From: Leucobacter tenebrionis
Lineage (GTDB): Bacteria > Actinomycetota > Actinomycetes > Actinomycetales > Microbacteriaceae
Assembly: GCF_019884725.1 (NCBI RefSeq)
Contig: NZ_CP082322.1
Coordinates: 434,001 to 498,000, forward strand
DNA length: 64,000 nt
Direction of reading: 5' to 3'
Position 1 is the stretch's first letter, and the number at the start of each line of letters is the position of its first letter. This document shows, piece after piece, positions 16,035 to 25,047 of this stretch. The position numbers and the translations under genes are program-made. The notes below the pieces were generated by a model. The model searched no databases and was not told the origin of the DNA. It saw only the letters and a list, made by a program, of their open reading frames with translations.

Positions 16035-17726
16035 TCACCTCCGCGGCAGCGCGAGCCGGCGGGCGTCGATCCCGGCCGGCAGTTCGGTGTGGGTGATGAG
16101 GATCACCGCTCGGTCCGAGGGGACCGCTCCCACGAGGTCGGTGAGCAGCCGATCGGCGAGTTCGCGGTCGACCCCGGCGGTGGGTTCGTCGAGCACGACG
16201 ATCGGGAAGTCGGCGAGGATGGCCCGCGCGAGCGCGATCCGCTGGGCCTGACCGCCAGAGACGAGCGCGCCGTGCTCCCCCACGGGCGCGTCGAGCCCGC
16301 CGCGAGCCCGTGCCCACGGGCCGAGCCCGACCTGGTCGAGCACCGCCATCAGGTCGTCGTCGCTCGCCGTGTCGCGCGCGAACTTGAGGTTCTGACGCAG
16401 GTCGGCATCGAAGAGGTGCGGCGTCTGCTCGCAGAGGCCGACGACGCGCCGCACCTGCGCGATCGGCAGTTCGCGGGCTTCGATCCCGCGCAGCCGGTAC
16501 GAGCCCCGATACTCGAGGAAGCGCACGAGCGCCAGCGCGAGCGTGCTCTTGCCGGCCCCGCTCTCACCGGTCACCACGAGGGTCTGCCCGGCGTTCAGGT
16601 CGAAGTCGACACCCGCGACTGCGTCGCTCCCGGCACCCGGGTGGCGCACTGCGAGGTCGCGCACTGAGATGAGCGGGCCGGGGCGACGCGGATGCTCATC
16701 GACAGAATCGGGAGTCGGCACGGCGTCGATCGGGATCTCGGGCGGCAGGGCGGCCTCGGTGAGCAGCGCCACGCGATCCGCGCTCGCCCGCACGGCCCGC
16801 CGCGCCGCGAGAGCCGCCGGCACCTGCGCGAACACCTCGAAGACCGCGGCGGGCACCACGACGACCGCCGCGAGGAGGGGCGCGCTGAGCACCCCGCCGC
16901 CCGCGCCTCCACCGGCCCCGACGCCGTCCCCGAGCCCGGGCATCAGCGCGAGGAGCGTCAGCAGTGAGGCGAGGCCCGCGCCGAGTGAGAGCAATCCCCC
17001 GGTCAGTCCCGCGGCGCGCGCTCGGCGCAGCTGCACCCGCGACAGCCTGGCTTCGGCGTCCGCGATCCGCTGCCGCTGCATGCCGGTGGCGCCGAAGGCC
17101 GCGAGCACCTCGGCCGAGGCGAAGCGCTCGAGCAGCGCGTCTGTCAGCCCGGCCCGCGCGGCGCTGAGCTCGCGATCCTCGGCGCCGGCGAAGCGCTCGG
17201 CGAGGAAGGCGGCGAGTGCTCCCGAGACGAGCAGCGCGCTCGCGAGGATCAGAGCGGCGAGGGGCGAGACGAGCGCGATGACGAGCAGGCTCAGCAGCAC
17301 GACGACACCGCTCACGATGAGCGGCTGGCGCACGCGCAGCGGCTCGTCCTGCAGCTGGTCGACGTCGTCGACGAACGCCGCGAGCACCTCGCCGCGGCGG
17401 TGGGACTCGATCGCCCCCGGGACTCGCGGCACGAGCGCCTCGAACGTCTGCGCGCGCAGCGTCGCGAGCTGGGCGAGGGCGGCATCGTGGCTGAAGAGCC
17501 GCTCCGTGTACCGGAACGCCGCGCGGCCGATCGCGAGGGCGCGCACGCCGACCACGGCGAAGGTGAGGTGCAGGATCGGAGGCTGCTCCCCCGAGCGCAC
17601 GATCAGCCACATGCTGAGCCCCAGCAGGCCGACCACGCACGCGTCGGCGAGCACACCCAGCAGCGTTCCTGGGGCGCGCCGCCGCGCGGAGGGCATCGCC
17701 CGGGCGAGCACGGATCCACGGCTCAT
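16035..17726 (-). CDS. cydC: thiol reductant ABC exporter subunit CydC
   Basis: This 563-residue half-transporter has six membrane helices in the first about 310 residues and a nucleotide-binding domain with Walker A GESGAGKST, signature VSGGQAQR and Walker B IVVLDEPT. With CydD it exports glutathione/cysteine or a related thiol needed for cytochrome bd assembly; in this phylum the natural thiol may differ. ATG at 17726 overlaps the cydD stop by 4 nt; a longer open frame upstream is only read-through of another frame. A Gly/Ala/Val-rich loop precedes the last membrane helix. The ATPase part is complete, ending 8 residues after ARRLALP-type sequence. Confidence 0.93.
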   Translation of the reverse strand: MSRGSVLARAMPSARRRAPGTLLGVLADACVVGLLGLSMWLIVRSGEQPPILHLTFAVVGVRALAIGRAAFRYTERLFSHDAALAQLATLRAQTFEALVPRVPGAIESHRRGEVLAAFVDDVDQLQDEPLRVRQPLIVSGVVVLLSLLVIALVSPLAALILASALLVSGALAAFLAERFAGAEDRELSAARAGLTDALLERFASAEVLAAFGATGMQRQRIADAEARLSRVQLRRARAAGLTGGLLSLGAGLASLLTLLALMPGLGDGVGAGGGAGGGVLSAPLLAAVVVVPAAVFEVFAQVPAALAARRAVRASADRVALLTEAALPPEIPIDAVPTPDSVDEHPRRPGPLISVRDLAVRHPGAGSDAVAGVDFDLNAGQTLVVTGESGAGKSTLALALVRFLEYRGSYRLRGIEARELPIAQVRRVVGLCEQTPHLFDADLRQNLKFARDTASDDDLMAVLDQVGLGPWARARGGLDAPVGEHGALVSGGQAQRIALARAILADFPIVVLDEPTAGVDRELADRLLTDLVGAVPSDRAVILITHTELPAGIDARRLALPRR

Positions 17727-19366
17727 GACAGCACCCCGGCCTCGACGCGCACGACCCGGTCCACGGCGCCGAGCACGGCCGGTCGGTGGCTGACCACGAG
17801 CACGGCGCGACCCGCCTCCGCCTCGAGGCGCAGGGCCCGGCACACGAGCGCCTCGCTCTCGGCGTCGAGCGCGGAGGTCGGCTCGTCGAGCAGCAGAGCG
17901 GCGGCGCCGTGTCGCCACGCCCGGTAGAGGCAGCGGGCGATCCCGACGCGCTGGGCCTGACCACCTGAGAGACCGGCTCCTCCTGCGCCGAGCATCGTCT
18001 CGGGGTCGATCTCGGGGAGGCCCACCGCGGCGAGAGCCCGGCGCACGAGCCGAGGATCGGCGACGGCCTCGCCGAGCGCGATGTTCTGAGCGACGGAGCC
18101 CTGCAGCAGGCCGGGTCGCTGGCCGCTCCAGGCGACCTCGGCGGGGCGCGCGATCCGACCCTCCGAAGGCGCGATGAAGCCGAGCAGCGCGGCGAGCAGC
18201 GATGACTTGCCCGCGCCCGACGGGCCGGCGATCCCGACCATCTCCCCCGGCTCCACGGTCAGCGAGACCGGCCCGACGACGGCCCGGCCGCCGCGAACGA
18301 GCACCGCCCCGTCGAGCACGACGCGATCCGCGCGCTCCACCCGAGCGGGCGCGCCGGGCGACTCGCGCTCGCGCTCGATCAGCTCGAACACCTGCGCGGA
18401 TGCCGCGAGCCCCTCGGTCGAGGCATGGAACGCGGCGCCGACCTGTCGGATCGGGATGAACACCTCGGGCAGCAGGAGCAGCACGAACAGGCCGAGAGCG
18501 AGCGGGAAGGCGCCGTCGACGAGCCGTGTGCCGACGGTCACCGCGACCAGCGCGATCGAGAACGTGCCCGCGAGGTCGAGCACGAACCCCGAGAGGAACG
18601 TGACCCGCAGCACCTTCATAGTGCGCGATCGGTACTCCTCGGTCTCGCGCGCGATGCGGGCGGACTGGCGGCGCTCGCGGCCGAAGATCTTGAGTGTCGC
18701 GAGGCCCGAGACGGCGTCGAGGAAGGAGCTGGACAGCCGCTGCAGCTGAGCCCACTGGCGATCCTGCACAGCCTGCGTCGCGAGCCCGATGAGGATCATG
18801 AAGACCGGGATCACCGGGAACACGATCAGCACCGTGATCCCGCTGACGGGGTCGGCGAGCAGCACCGCGAGCACGAGCAGCGGCGTGGCGACGGCGGTGA
18901 GGATCAGCTGGGGCAGATAGCCCGAGAAGTAGCCGTCGAGGGCATCGAGGCCTCGCCCCAGCACGGTGGCCTGCTCGGCGTCGGACGCGCCGCCCTCCCG
19001 GGTCGGCGACCCGGCATCGAGGGCGTCGAGGGCCGCGCCCCGCAACTGCGCCTTCACCTGCACCGCACCGCGCGCGGCGACCGCGTCCATCCCCCACGAT
19101 GCCGCGGAGCGCACGCACAGCGAGAGGAGCGCGCCGAGCAGCAGCGACGGCAGATGCTCCGCGGGCAGCACCCCCTCCGCGACCCGACCGGCCCCGCCGC
19201 CGAGGCCTCCGAGAGCCGGCAGCACCACGATCGCGAGCGCCTGCGCGAGCAGCCAGCTCCAGGCCAGGATCGCGATCGTGCGCACGATCCCCAGCACCGC
19301 TCCGACCAGGAGTACGCCGCGGGCGGCACGCGCGTGACGGAGCAGCCTCGGGTCGAGTGGTTTCAT
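17723..19366 (-). CDS. cydD: thiol reductant ABC exporter subunit CydD
   Basis: This 547-residue half-transporter begins MKPLDPRLLRHARAARGVLL and has six membrane helices to about residue 300, then an ATPase domain with Walker A GPSGAGKSS, signature LSGGQAQR and Walker B ALLLDEPTSALD. It forms a heterodimer with CydC, encoded next with a 4-nt overlap. The gene is 76 bp after cydB; an imperfect 19-bp hairpin (19387-19440) lies in that gap, and TAGGAT sits 7 nt before the ATG. cydDC may therefore be transcribed both with cydAB and from its own leaderless promoter. Confidence 0.93.
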   Translation of the reverse strand: MKPLDPRLLRHARAARGVLLVGAVLGIVRTIAILAWSWLLAQALAIVVLPALGGLGGGAGRVAEGVLPAEHLPSLLLGALLSLCVRSAASWGMDAVAARGAVQVKAQLRGAALDALDAGSPTREGGASDAEQATVLGRGLDALDGYFSGYLPQLILTAVATPLLVLAVLLADPVSGITVLIVFPVIPVFMILIGLATQAVQDRQWAQLQRLSSSFLDAVSGLATLKIFGRERRQSARIARETEEYRSRTMKVLRVTFLSGFVLDLAGTFSIALVAVTVGTRLVDGAFPLALGLFVLLLLPEVFIPIRQVGAAFHASTEGLAASAQVFELIERERESPGAPARVERADRVVLDGAVLVRGGRAVVGPVSLTVEPGEMVGIAGPSGAGKSSLLAALLGFIAPSEGRIARPAEVAWSGQRPGLLQGSVAQNIALGEAVADPRLVRRALAAVGLPEIDPETMLGAGGAGLSGGQAQRVGIARCLYRAWRHGAAALLLDEPTSALDAESEALVCRALRLEAEAGRAVLVVSHRPAVLGAVDRVVRVEAGVLS

Positions 19367-19379
19367 CGGGTCAATCCTA
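19367..19379 (-). promoter_or_regulatory. -10 element of cydD, leaderless type
   Basis: TAGGAT on the minus strand (19379-19374) is followed by 7 nt and ATG at 19366. It lies just past the cydB-cydD hairpin, so it could supply cydDC independently. Confidence 0.45.
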
Positions 19380-19386
19380 GAGGGTG

Positions 19387-19440
19387 GGCGGATCCGCGCC
19401 CGGTGCGGCGGACCGCATGGTCACCGGGCACGGGTCCGCC
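19387..19440 (-). terminator. hairpin between cydB and cydD
   Basis: Arms 19387-19405 and 19422-19440 pair at 17 of 19 positions around a 16-nt loop, starting 2 nt past the cydB stop. It could terminate or attenuate transcription from cydAB into cydDC. Confidence 0.6.
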
Positions 19441-19442
19441 GC

Positions 19443-20471
19443 TCAGTGCGCGCCGGCGGGGATCGCCTCGCGGGTGAGGCGCTTGCGGAAGATCCAGTAG
19501 GTCCACGCCTGGTACGCGAGCACGAGCGGCAGTGTGAAGCCGGCCACCCAGGTCATGAGCTCGAGCGTCTTCTGCGAGCTCGCGGCTCCCTCGATCGACA
19601 TCGAGAACGCCGGGTCGATCGTCGAGTACATGAGGTACGGGAAGAGCGCCATGAAGATGGTGAGCAGCGCGAAGGTGATCGCGACGGCGTTACCCGTGAA
19701 GGCCCAGCCCTCGCGGCCGACGAGGTTCGCGACGAACCCGCCGATCAGGCCGACCGCGGCGACCGCCGCGCAGACCACGATCAGCCACAGCATCTCGTGA
19801 TCGAGATGCATGAGGATCGTCCAGAGCAGGAATGCTGCGCCGGCGACGATCGCCGCGATCCCGACCTTCGTCGCGAGCTTCCGGGCCCGCTCGCGCATGT
19901 CCCCCAGCGTCTTCAGCGAGATGAAGACGAGACCGTGCGTGAAGCAGATCAGCAGCATCACGATGCCGCCCAGCAGACCGTACGGGTTGAGCAGCGTGAG
20001 CAGCGTGCCCTCGTAGATCCAGCCTCCCTGCGGCAGCAGCGAGATCGGCAGCCCCTGCACGAGGTTCGCGAACGCGACGCCCCACAGCAGCGGGGGCAGC
20101 ACCGAGCCCCAGAAGATGAACTGGTCGAACCAGCGCGTCCACTGCCGCCCCTTGCCCTGGTTCCGGTACTCGAACGAGACGCCGCGCAGGATCAGCGCGA
20201 CGAGGATCAGCAGCAGGGCGAGGTAGAAGCCCGAGAACATCGTGGCGTACCACTCGGGGAACGCGGCGAAGAGCGCAGCGCCCGCCACGATGAGCCAGGT
20301 CTCGTTGAGGTCCCAGACCGGGCCGATCGTGTTGATGATGAGCCGGCGGTCGGTGTCGTCTCGTCCGAGGAAGGGCAGGGACATGCCGACGCCGTAGTCG
20401 AAGCCGTCGAGCACGAAGTAGCCGATGAGCAGCACCCCGACGATGAGGAACCAGAGTGTGGTGAGTTCCAT
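19443..20471 (-). CDS. cydB: cytochrome bd ubiquinol oxidase subunit II
   Basis: This 342-residue membrane protein has eight or nine hydrophobic helices and starts with the family hallmark LTTLWFLIVGVLLIGYFVLDGFDYG, followed by GPVWDLNETWLIVAGAALFAAFP. It is the structural partner of CydA in the high-affinity quinol oxidase that reduces oxygen without pumping protons. Length and ends are normal for the family. It follows cydA after 16 bp and clearly shares its transcript. A hairpin follows the stop. Confidence 0.97.
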   Translation of the reverse strand: MELTTLWFLIVGVLLIGYFVLDGFDYGVGMSLPFLGRDDTDRRLIINTIGPVWDLNETWLIVAGAALFAAFPEWYATMFSGFYLALLLILVALILRGVSFEYRNQGKGRQWTRWFDQFIFWGSVLPPLLWGVAFANLVQGLPISLLPQGGWIYEGTLLTLLNPYGLLGGIVMLLICFTHGLVFISLKTLGDMRERARKLATKVGIAAIVAGAAFLLWTILMHLDHEMLWLIVVCAAVAAVGLIGGFVANLVGREGWAFTGNAVAITFALLTIFMALFPYLMYSTIDPAFSMSIEGAASSQKTLELMTWVAGFTLPLVLAYQAWTYWIFRKRLTREAIPAGAH

Positions 20472-20487
20472 GTTTCCGTTCCTTCTC

Positions 20488-21942
20488 TCAGTAGACCGTG
20501 GCCAGCTTCTGCTGGTCGGGCTCGCCCTCGTCGTCGCCGGCGCCGCCGCTCATCTCGATCTCGGGCGGCCCCTCCTTCGCCGCTCGGGTGATCAGCTTGA
20601 ACTCGAGCACCGCGAGCCCGCCGTACACGAGCGTGAAGACGATGAGCGATACGAGCACGGCCCATCCCGGCACACCGGGCGAGACGGCCTGCTCCGTGGT
20701 CATCACCCCGAACACGATCCAGGGCTGACGGCCCATCTCGGTGAAGATCCAGCCGACGAGCGAGGCGAGCATCGGGATCGGCGCGGTCCAGATCGCGACC
20801 TTCCAGACCCAGGTCGGCAGTTCAGCGTTCTTGCGGGTGATCCAGAGGCCCACGGCCGAGACCAGCGCGGCGAAGGCGCCGAGGCCGATCATCCAGCGGA
20901 AGGCCCAGTAGGTGACCCACACGATCGGCACGAAGCTGCCGTCGCTCGGGCAGGTGAGCGCCGAATCCGCACCGCAGAAGGCCGTCTCGTACTCGGCCTG
21001 CAGATCCCGGATCCCCTCGACGGTGCCGTCGAACGTGCCGTTCGAGAGGAAGGACAGCAGATAGGGGATGCGGATCGAGAAGATCTCGTGCGCGCCGTCC
21101 GGGGTGCCCCAGCTGAAGATGGAGAACGAGGCGTCGGCGCCGCTCGCGTTGTTGTACAGGGCCTCGGCCGCCGCCATCTTCATCGGCTGCGTCTGCGTCA
21201 TCACCATGCCGAGTTCGTGGCCGGTGAGACCGACGCCGAGGAAGGCCAGGATATTGGTCCAGGCGCCGAAGCGCAGCGTCGTGCGCATCTCGTCGACGAA
21301 CTGGCCTCGCTGCAGGTGCCAGGCCGCGACCGCGACCATCACCACGCCCGCGAACATGATCGACGCGAACAGCGTGTGCGGGAACTGGGTGAGCGCGACG
21401 GGGTTCAGCAGCACGGAGCCGATGCTGTCGAGCTCGGCGCGACCGCGCTCCTCGTTGATCTCGAAGCCCACGGGGTTCTGCATGAAGGCGTTGGCCGCGA
21501 GGATGAAGTAGGCCGAGAGCACCGTGCCGATCCAGACGAACCAGATGGTCAGCACGTGGATCTTCTTCGGCAGCTTGTCCCAGCCGAAGATCCAGAGGCC
21601 GATGAAGGTCGCCTCGAAGAAGAAGGCGATGAGGCCCTCCATCGCGAGCGGCGCTCCGAAGATATCGCCCACGAACCGCGAGTAGTTCGACCAGTTCATG
21701 CCGAACTGGAACTCCTGCACGATGCCGGTGACCACCCCCATCGCGAAGTTGATGAGGAAGATCTTGCCGAACAGGCGGGTCAGCCGGAGGTACTTCACCT
21801 TGCCGGTGCGCACCCAGACGGTCTGCAGGATCGCGACCAGCAGGCTCAGGCCGATCGTGAGCGGCACGAAGATGAAGTGGTACAGCGTCGTGAGCCCGAA
21901 CTGCCAGCGCGCGAGCGTCAGCGCATCGAAGAATTCGTTCAT
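20488..21942 (-). CDS. cydA: cytochrome bd ubiquinol oxidase subunit I
   Basis: This 484-residue integral membrane subunit binds the hemes and oxidises quinol. The N-terminus LARWQFGLTTLYHFIFVPLT carries His22, the expected b595 ligand, and QFPHTLFAS near residue 190 carries the b558 ligand; GRQPWIVFGV is the conserved segment after the quinol loop. The Q loop is of the short type, which explains the length below the 520 residues of the enterobacterial protein. CAGGAG precedes the ATG by 8 nt. Upstream is a long leader with 22-bp tandem repeats (22094-22159) and a perfect 17-bp palindrome (22031-22047). I see no Rex-type TTGTGA site there. Confidence 0.97.
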   Translation of the reverse strand: MNEFFDALTLARWQFGLTTLYHFIFVPLTIGLSLLVAILQTVWVRTGKVKYLRLTRLFGKIFLINFAMGVVTGIVQEFQFGMNWSNYSRFVGDIFGAPLAMEGLIAFFFEATFIGLWIFGWDKLPKKIHVLTIWFVWIGTVLSAYFILAANAFMQNPVGFEINEERGRAELDSIGSVLLNPVALTQFPHTLFASIMFAGVVMVAVAAWHLQRGQFVDEMRTTLRFGAWTNILAFLGVGLTGHELGMVMTQTQPMKMAAAEALYNNASGADASFSIFSWGTPDGAHEIFSIRIPYLLSFLSNGTFDGTVEGIRDLQAEYETAFCGADSALTCPSDGSFVPIVWVTYWAFRWMIGLGAFAALVSAVGLWITRKNAELPTWVWKVAIWTAPIPMLASLVGWIFTEMGRQPWIVFGVMTTEQAVSPGVPGWAVLVSLIVFTLVYGGLAVLEFKLITRAAKEGPPEIEMSGGAGDDEGEPDQQKLATVY

Positions 21943-22030
21943 GTATCGCTCCTGAACGAAGAGGGCGGCCTCACCAAGGCACGCACTCCCTTAGTGAGTT
22001 CCGCCACGAGATGTCATTCTCGCCGGAGCT

Positions 22031-22047
22031 GCCGGTCGGCGACCGGC
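22031..22047 (-). promoter_or_regulatory. 17-bp palindrome in cydA upstream region
   Basis: GCCGGTCG and CGACCGGC pair perfectly around one base. It lies 89 bp before the cydA start and could be an operator or a leader hairpin. Confidence 0.4.
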
Positions 22048-22093
22048 CACCTCGAATTCTACTCTTTCTGTGAGTTTGCTGCGAGTTTGGCTT

Positions 22094-22159
22094 GACGTCG
22101 AAAGAGTTTTAACTCGACACCGAAAGAGTTTTTGTTCGATGCCGAGTGAGTTTTCTCTC
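22094..22159. repeat. three 22-bp tandem repeats between cydA and the App1-like gene
   Basis: Units 22094-22115, 22116-22137 and 22138-22159 share GAnnnCGAnnGAGTTTT in each 22-bp unit. Two further GAGTTTG motifs lie just left of them (22071-22089). The first bases of a fourth unit follow. This is the AT-richest stretch of the 277-bp divergent region, about 150-215 bp upstream of cydA and 60-125 bp upstream of the rightward gene. A spacing of two helix turns per unit would put a bound protein on one face of the DNA. Confidence 0.8.
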
Positions 22160-22207
22160 GGCGTCGAGACAGCCCGAACGTCACGCCGACGCGGAGGCGC
22201 CGACCCC

Positions 22208-22219
22208 TAGACTGGATCC
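22208..22219 (+). promoter_or_regulatory. -10 element of the App1-like gene, leaderless type
   Basis: TAGACT at 22208-22213 is followed by 6 nt and GTG 22220. Confidence 0.5.
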
Positions 22220-23269
22220 GTGACCCCGAACGCCCAGCCCGACAATCGTCCTCGCCTCGCGGCGCGCCTCGAGGACTGGGTGCACAGCCGCCGCTCGCGT
22301 CGAGCGGTCGCCCGAGGCAAGGTGCCGTCCGTGATCCCGTACATCGGCTACGGCGGCGACGGCTGGGTGCGCGTGCTCGGGCGGGTGCTCTATCTGAAAC
22401 CCGAGAGCCGCGAGCACACTCGGTTGCGCCCGGATGTCGCGGCGGTGTCGCGGGTGCGCGGCTGGCGCACCTTCACGAGCCTCAACGTGCCCTATCAGCA
22501 GGTGCGGGTCTCGATCGACGGCGACTTCGTCACTGAGATCACCGCCGACCGCGGCGGCGTGATCGACGCCATCGTGCCGGTCTCCCTCACCCCCGGCTGG
22601 CACACGATCACCCTGCAGGCCGGCGACAGCGAACCGGCGGACGCGCCGGTCGCGGTGGTCGACCCCGCGGCGAAGCTGGGCGTCATCTCCGACGTCGACG
22701 ACACGATCCTCATCACCGCCCTGCCGCGCCCGTTCGTCGCCGCCTGGAACAGCTTCGTGCTCGACGAGCACGCGCGATCCGCCACTCCCGGCATGAACGT
22801 CATGCTCGACCATCTCGTCGCCGCGAACCCCGGCGCACCCGTGCTCTACCTGTCGACGGGCGCCTGGAACGCGGCCCCCGCGCTCAGCCGCTTCCTCGCT
22901 CGCAACCTCTACCCCATGGGCCCGCTGCTGCTCACCGACTGGGGGCCGACGCACGACCGCTGGTTCCGCAGCGGCAAGGAGCACAAGCGCCGCGAGCTGC
23001 AGCGCCTCGTGCGGGAGTTCCCGGACACCCGCTGGGTGCTCTTCGGCGATGACGGCCAGCACGATGAGGCGCTGTACCACGAATTCGCCACCGAGCACCC
23101 GAGCAGCGTCGCAGCGGTTGCGATCCGGCAGCTCTCGGTGGGCGAGGCCGTGCTCGCGGGCGGCCGTTCGAAGGCCCGCCTGCACCGCAGCACGAGCGGC
23201 GTCCCGTGGGTCTACGGCCCGGACGGGGCGACGCTGCGCGAAGAGCTCCACAAACTGGACCTCCTGTGA
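22220..23269 (+). CDS. App1-type phosphatase domain protein
   Basis: This 349-residue protein carries the App1/DUF2183 phosphatidate phosphatase-like catalytic domain. The HAD-type motif ISDVDDTIL is at about 156-164 (Asp158 and Asp160 expected to be catalytic), LYLSTGAW holds the second motif, HKRREL the conserved Lys, and LFGDDGQHDEALY the last acidic motif. The N-terminal about 140 residues look like a beta-rich domain. Substrate is unknown; lipid phosphate is the usual suggestion. There is no signal peptide or membrane segment. The stop overlaps the start of the exporter gene (GTGA). The start is leaderless-like. Confidence 0.82.
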   Translation: MTPNAQPDNRPRLAARLEDWVHSRRSRRAVARGKVPSVIPYIGYGGDGWVRVLGRVLYLKPESREHTRLRPDVAAVSRVRGWRTFTSLNVPYQQVRVSIDGDFVTEITADRGGVIDAIVPVSLTPGWHTITLQAGDSEPADAPVAVVDPAAKLGVISDVDDTILITALPRPFVAAWNSFVLDEHARSATPGMNVMLDHLVAANPGAPVLYLSTGAWNAAPALSRFLARNLYPMGPLLLTDWGPTHDRWFRSGKEHKRRELQRLVREFPDTRWVLFGDDGQHDEALYHEFATEHPSSVAAVAIRQLSVGEAVLAGGRSKARLHRSTSGVPWVYGPDGATLREELHKLDLL

Positions 23270-24333
23270 CCGAGCACTCCGCCGCGCGCTGGCGCCGAGC
23301 GCCCCGGCAGCTGACCGGCCGCTTCATCGCCGAGCGGCGCACCCCGCTGGTGCAGGTCGTCAAGACGCTCGCCGCGATGGTGCTCGCCTGGTTCACCTGC
23401 CTGCTCGTCTTCCCCGAGCAGCTGCCCATCTTCGGGGCGATCGCGGCGCTGCTCGTGGTGCAGGACAACGTCGATCAGTCGCTGAGCAAGGGCATCGAGC
23501 GAGTGGTCGGCGTGCTGCTCGGCGTGACCGTCGCGCTCATCACGGGCGAGCTGCTGGGCCAGCACTCCTGGTTGTTCATCGCGGCCCTCGTCGCAGGCCT
23601 GGCGCTCGGGTGGGTGCTGCGCATGACCCCGAGCGCCGCCAACCAGATCGTCGTGAGCGCGCTGCTGATGATCGCGCTCGGCGGCCTCGATCTGCTCTAC
23701 GGCGTGGAGCGCCTCGTCGAGACCCTCATCGGCGCCCTGATCGGCGTCGCGATCAACGCGCTCGTCGCGGCCCCCGTGCGCACGCTGCCCGTGCACGAGG
23801 CCATCGTCGCGCTCACCGCCGACGCCGCCGCGTCGCTGCGGCGCATCGCCGACGCCCTCGACGAGCCGCGCGACGACGACTGGCTCGAGCAGATGCACGA
23901 CGACGCCAGATCGCTGCAGAGCGAGCGCACCCGGGTGCACGGCCTGCTGCGCCAGGCCCGCGAGAGCCTGCGCCTCAACCCTCGCAGCCGCCGCTACCGC
24001 CGCGGCCTCGCGGAGGATGACGCGCTCTTCCAGCGCCTGCAGCCGATCGTCACGCAGATCGGGGGCATGTCGCGCGCCGTCTACGACCTGTACGAACCCG
24101 ATCTCGTGACCGATCCCTCGGTCGTGGGCATGGTCGAGGAGATGCGTCGCGCCGCGCACGACCTCGAACGCCTCGTCTCGCTCACCGGAGACGATTCAGA
24201 GGCGGTCGAACCGCCGGCGCTCACGAAGCCCTACACGATCCCGCAGCCGCACCCGGACCACTGGGTGCTCATCGGCTCGCTGATGGAGGATCTGCGCCGG
24301 GTGCGGGGCAGGATCGTCGGCGAGCTCGAGTAG
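23266..24333 (+). CDS. FUSC/aromatic acid exporter family membrane protein
   Basis: This 355-residue protein begins at GTG 23266, overlapping the previous stop by 4 nt. After a basic N-terminus it has about six hydrophobic segments between residues 28 and 160 (for example MVLAWFTCLLVFPEQLPIFG and LVETLIGALIGVAINALVAAP), and then a long cytoplasmic helical domain. This layout fits the FUSC-like/ArAE exporter families, which move aromatic or amphipathic acids out of the cell. The coupling with an App1-type phosphatase suggests a shared process, but neither substrate is known. A strong hairpin follows the stop. Confidence 0.8.
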   Translation: MTEHSAARWRRAPRQLTGRFIAERRTPLVQVVKTLAAMVLAWFTCLLVFPEQLPIFGAIAALLVVQDNVDQSLSKGIERVVGVLLGVTVALITGELLGQHSWLFIAALVAGLALGWVLRMTPSAANQIVVSALLMIALGGLDLLYGVERLVETLIGALIGVAINALVAAPVRTLPVHEAIVALTADAAASLRRIADALDEPRDDDWLEQMHDDARSLQSERTRVHGLLRQARESLRLNPRSRRYRRGLAEDDALFQRLQPIVTQIGGMSRAVYDLYEPDLVTDPSVVGMVEEMRRAAHDLERLVSLTGDDSEAVEPPALTKPYTIPQPHPDHWVLIGSLMEDLRRVRGRIVGELE

Positions 24334-24339
24334 CACGCA

Positions 24340-24377
24340 GCGGACCCGCCCCTCCACGATTCGAGGGGCGGGTCCGC
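24340..24377. terminator. bidirectional terminator hairpin
   Basis: Arms 24340-24354 and 24363-24377 (GCGGACCCGCCCCTC and its complement) pair perfectly around 8 nt. It sits between the convergent exporter and YceI genes, 6 bp past one stop and 16 bp past the other. Confidence 0.8.
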
Positions 24378-24393
24378 GCTTCGCGTGCGAGAC

Positions 24394-24951
24394 CTACTTC
24401 TCGAGCGAGGCCTGGATGTCGAGGGTGACGGTCACGTCGGAGCCGAGCAGCAGGCCGCCCTTCTCGAGCGGCGCGTTCCAGGTGAGGCCGAAGTCCTCGC
24501 GCTTCACGACGGTGGTCGCGGTGAAGCCGGCCTTGTAGTTGCCGTAGGCGTCCTCACCGAAGCCGCCGAACTCGAAGTCGAAGGTGACGGGCTTCGTGAC
24601 GCCGCGCATGGTGAGATCGCCGTCGACCTTGAACTCGCCGTTCTCCTCGCGCACACCGGTGGACACGAAGGTGAGCTGCGGGTACTCCTCGGCCGCGAAG
24701 AAGTCGCCCGTGCGCAGGTGCCCGTCGCGGTTCTTCTCGTTGGTGTTGATCGAGGCGACCTCGGCTGTGGCCTCGACGGAGGAGTCGAGCGGGTTCTCCG
24801 CCGTCACGAAGGTCGCGTCGAACTGCTCGAACTTGCCCTTCACCTTGCTGATCGCGAGGTGACGGATCGAGAAGCCGACCTCGGAGTGCGTGGGGTCGAC
24901 CTTCCAGGTGCCGACGCGGTAACCGGGGATCTGATCTGCGGTGATGCTCAT
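24394..24951 (-). CDS. YceI family protein
   Basis: This 185-residue protein matches the YceI lipocalin-like barrel: YRVGTWKVDPTHSEVGFSIRH at the N-terminus, an even run of beta strands, and GDLTMRGVTKPVTFDFEF in the middle. Homologues bind isoprenoid-like chains or act in stress adaptation; a precise role is not fixed. There is no signal peptide, so it is probably cytoplasmic, unlike many proteobacterial members. I start it at ATG 24951, which follows AAAGG at 7-9 nt; an upstream in-frame ATG would add 18 residues absent from the family. It stands alone, bounded by a shared terminator. Confidence 0.88.
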   Translation of the reverse strand: MSITADQIPGYRVGTWKVDPTHSEVGFSIRHLAISKVKGKFEQFDATFVTAENPLDSSVEATAEVASINTNEKNRDGHLRTGDFFAAEEYPQLTFVSTGVREENGEFKVDGDLTMRGVTKPVTFDFEFGGFGEDAYGNYKAGFTATTVVKREDFGLTWNAPLEKGGLLLGSDVTVTLDIQASLEK

Positions 24952-25047
24952 GTTGTTGCCTTTCTGCTGTTGGCGCCGCCGCTCGACGGCCTCACAGAAC
25001 GACAACCGGCCGATCCAGAACTATATTCCCGTGCATATAAATTTTTT

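Noticed and set aside
22094..22159. CRISPR array
   Set aside because: 22-bp units are directly adjacent and degenerate, with no unique spacers and no cas genes.
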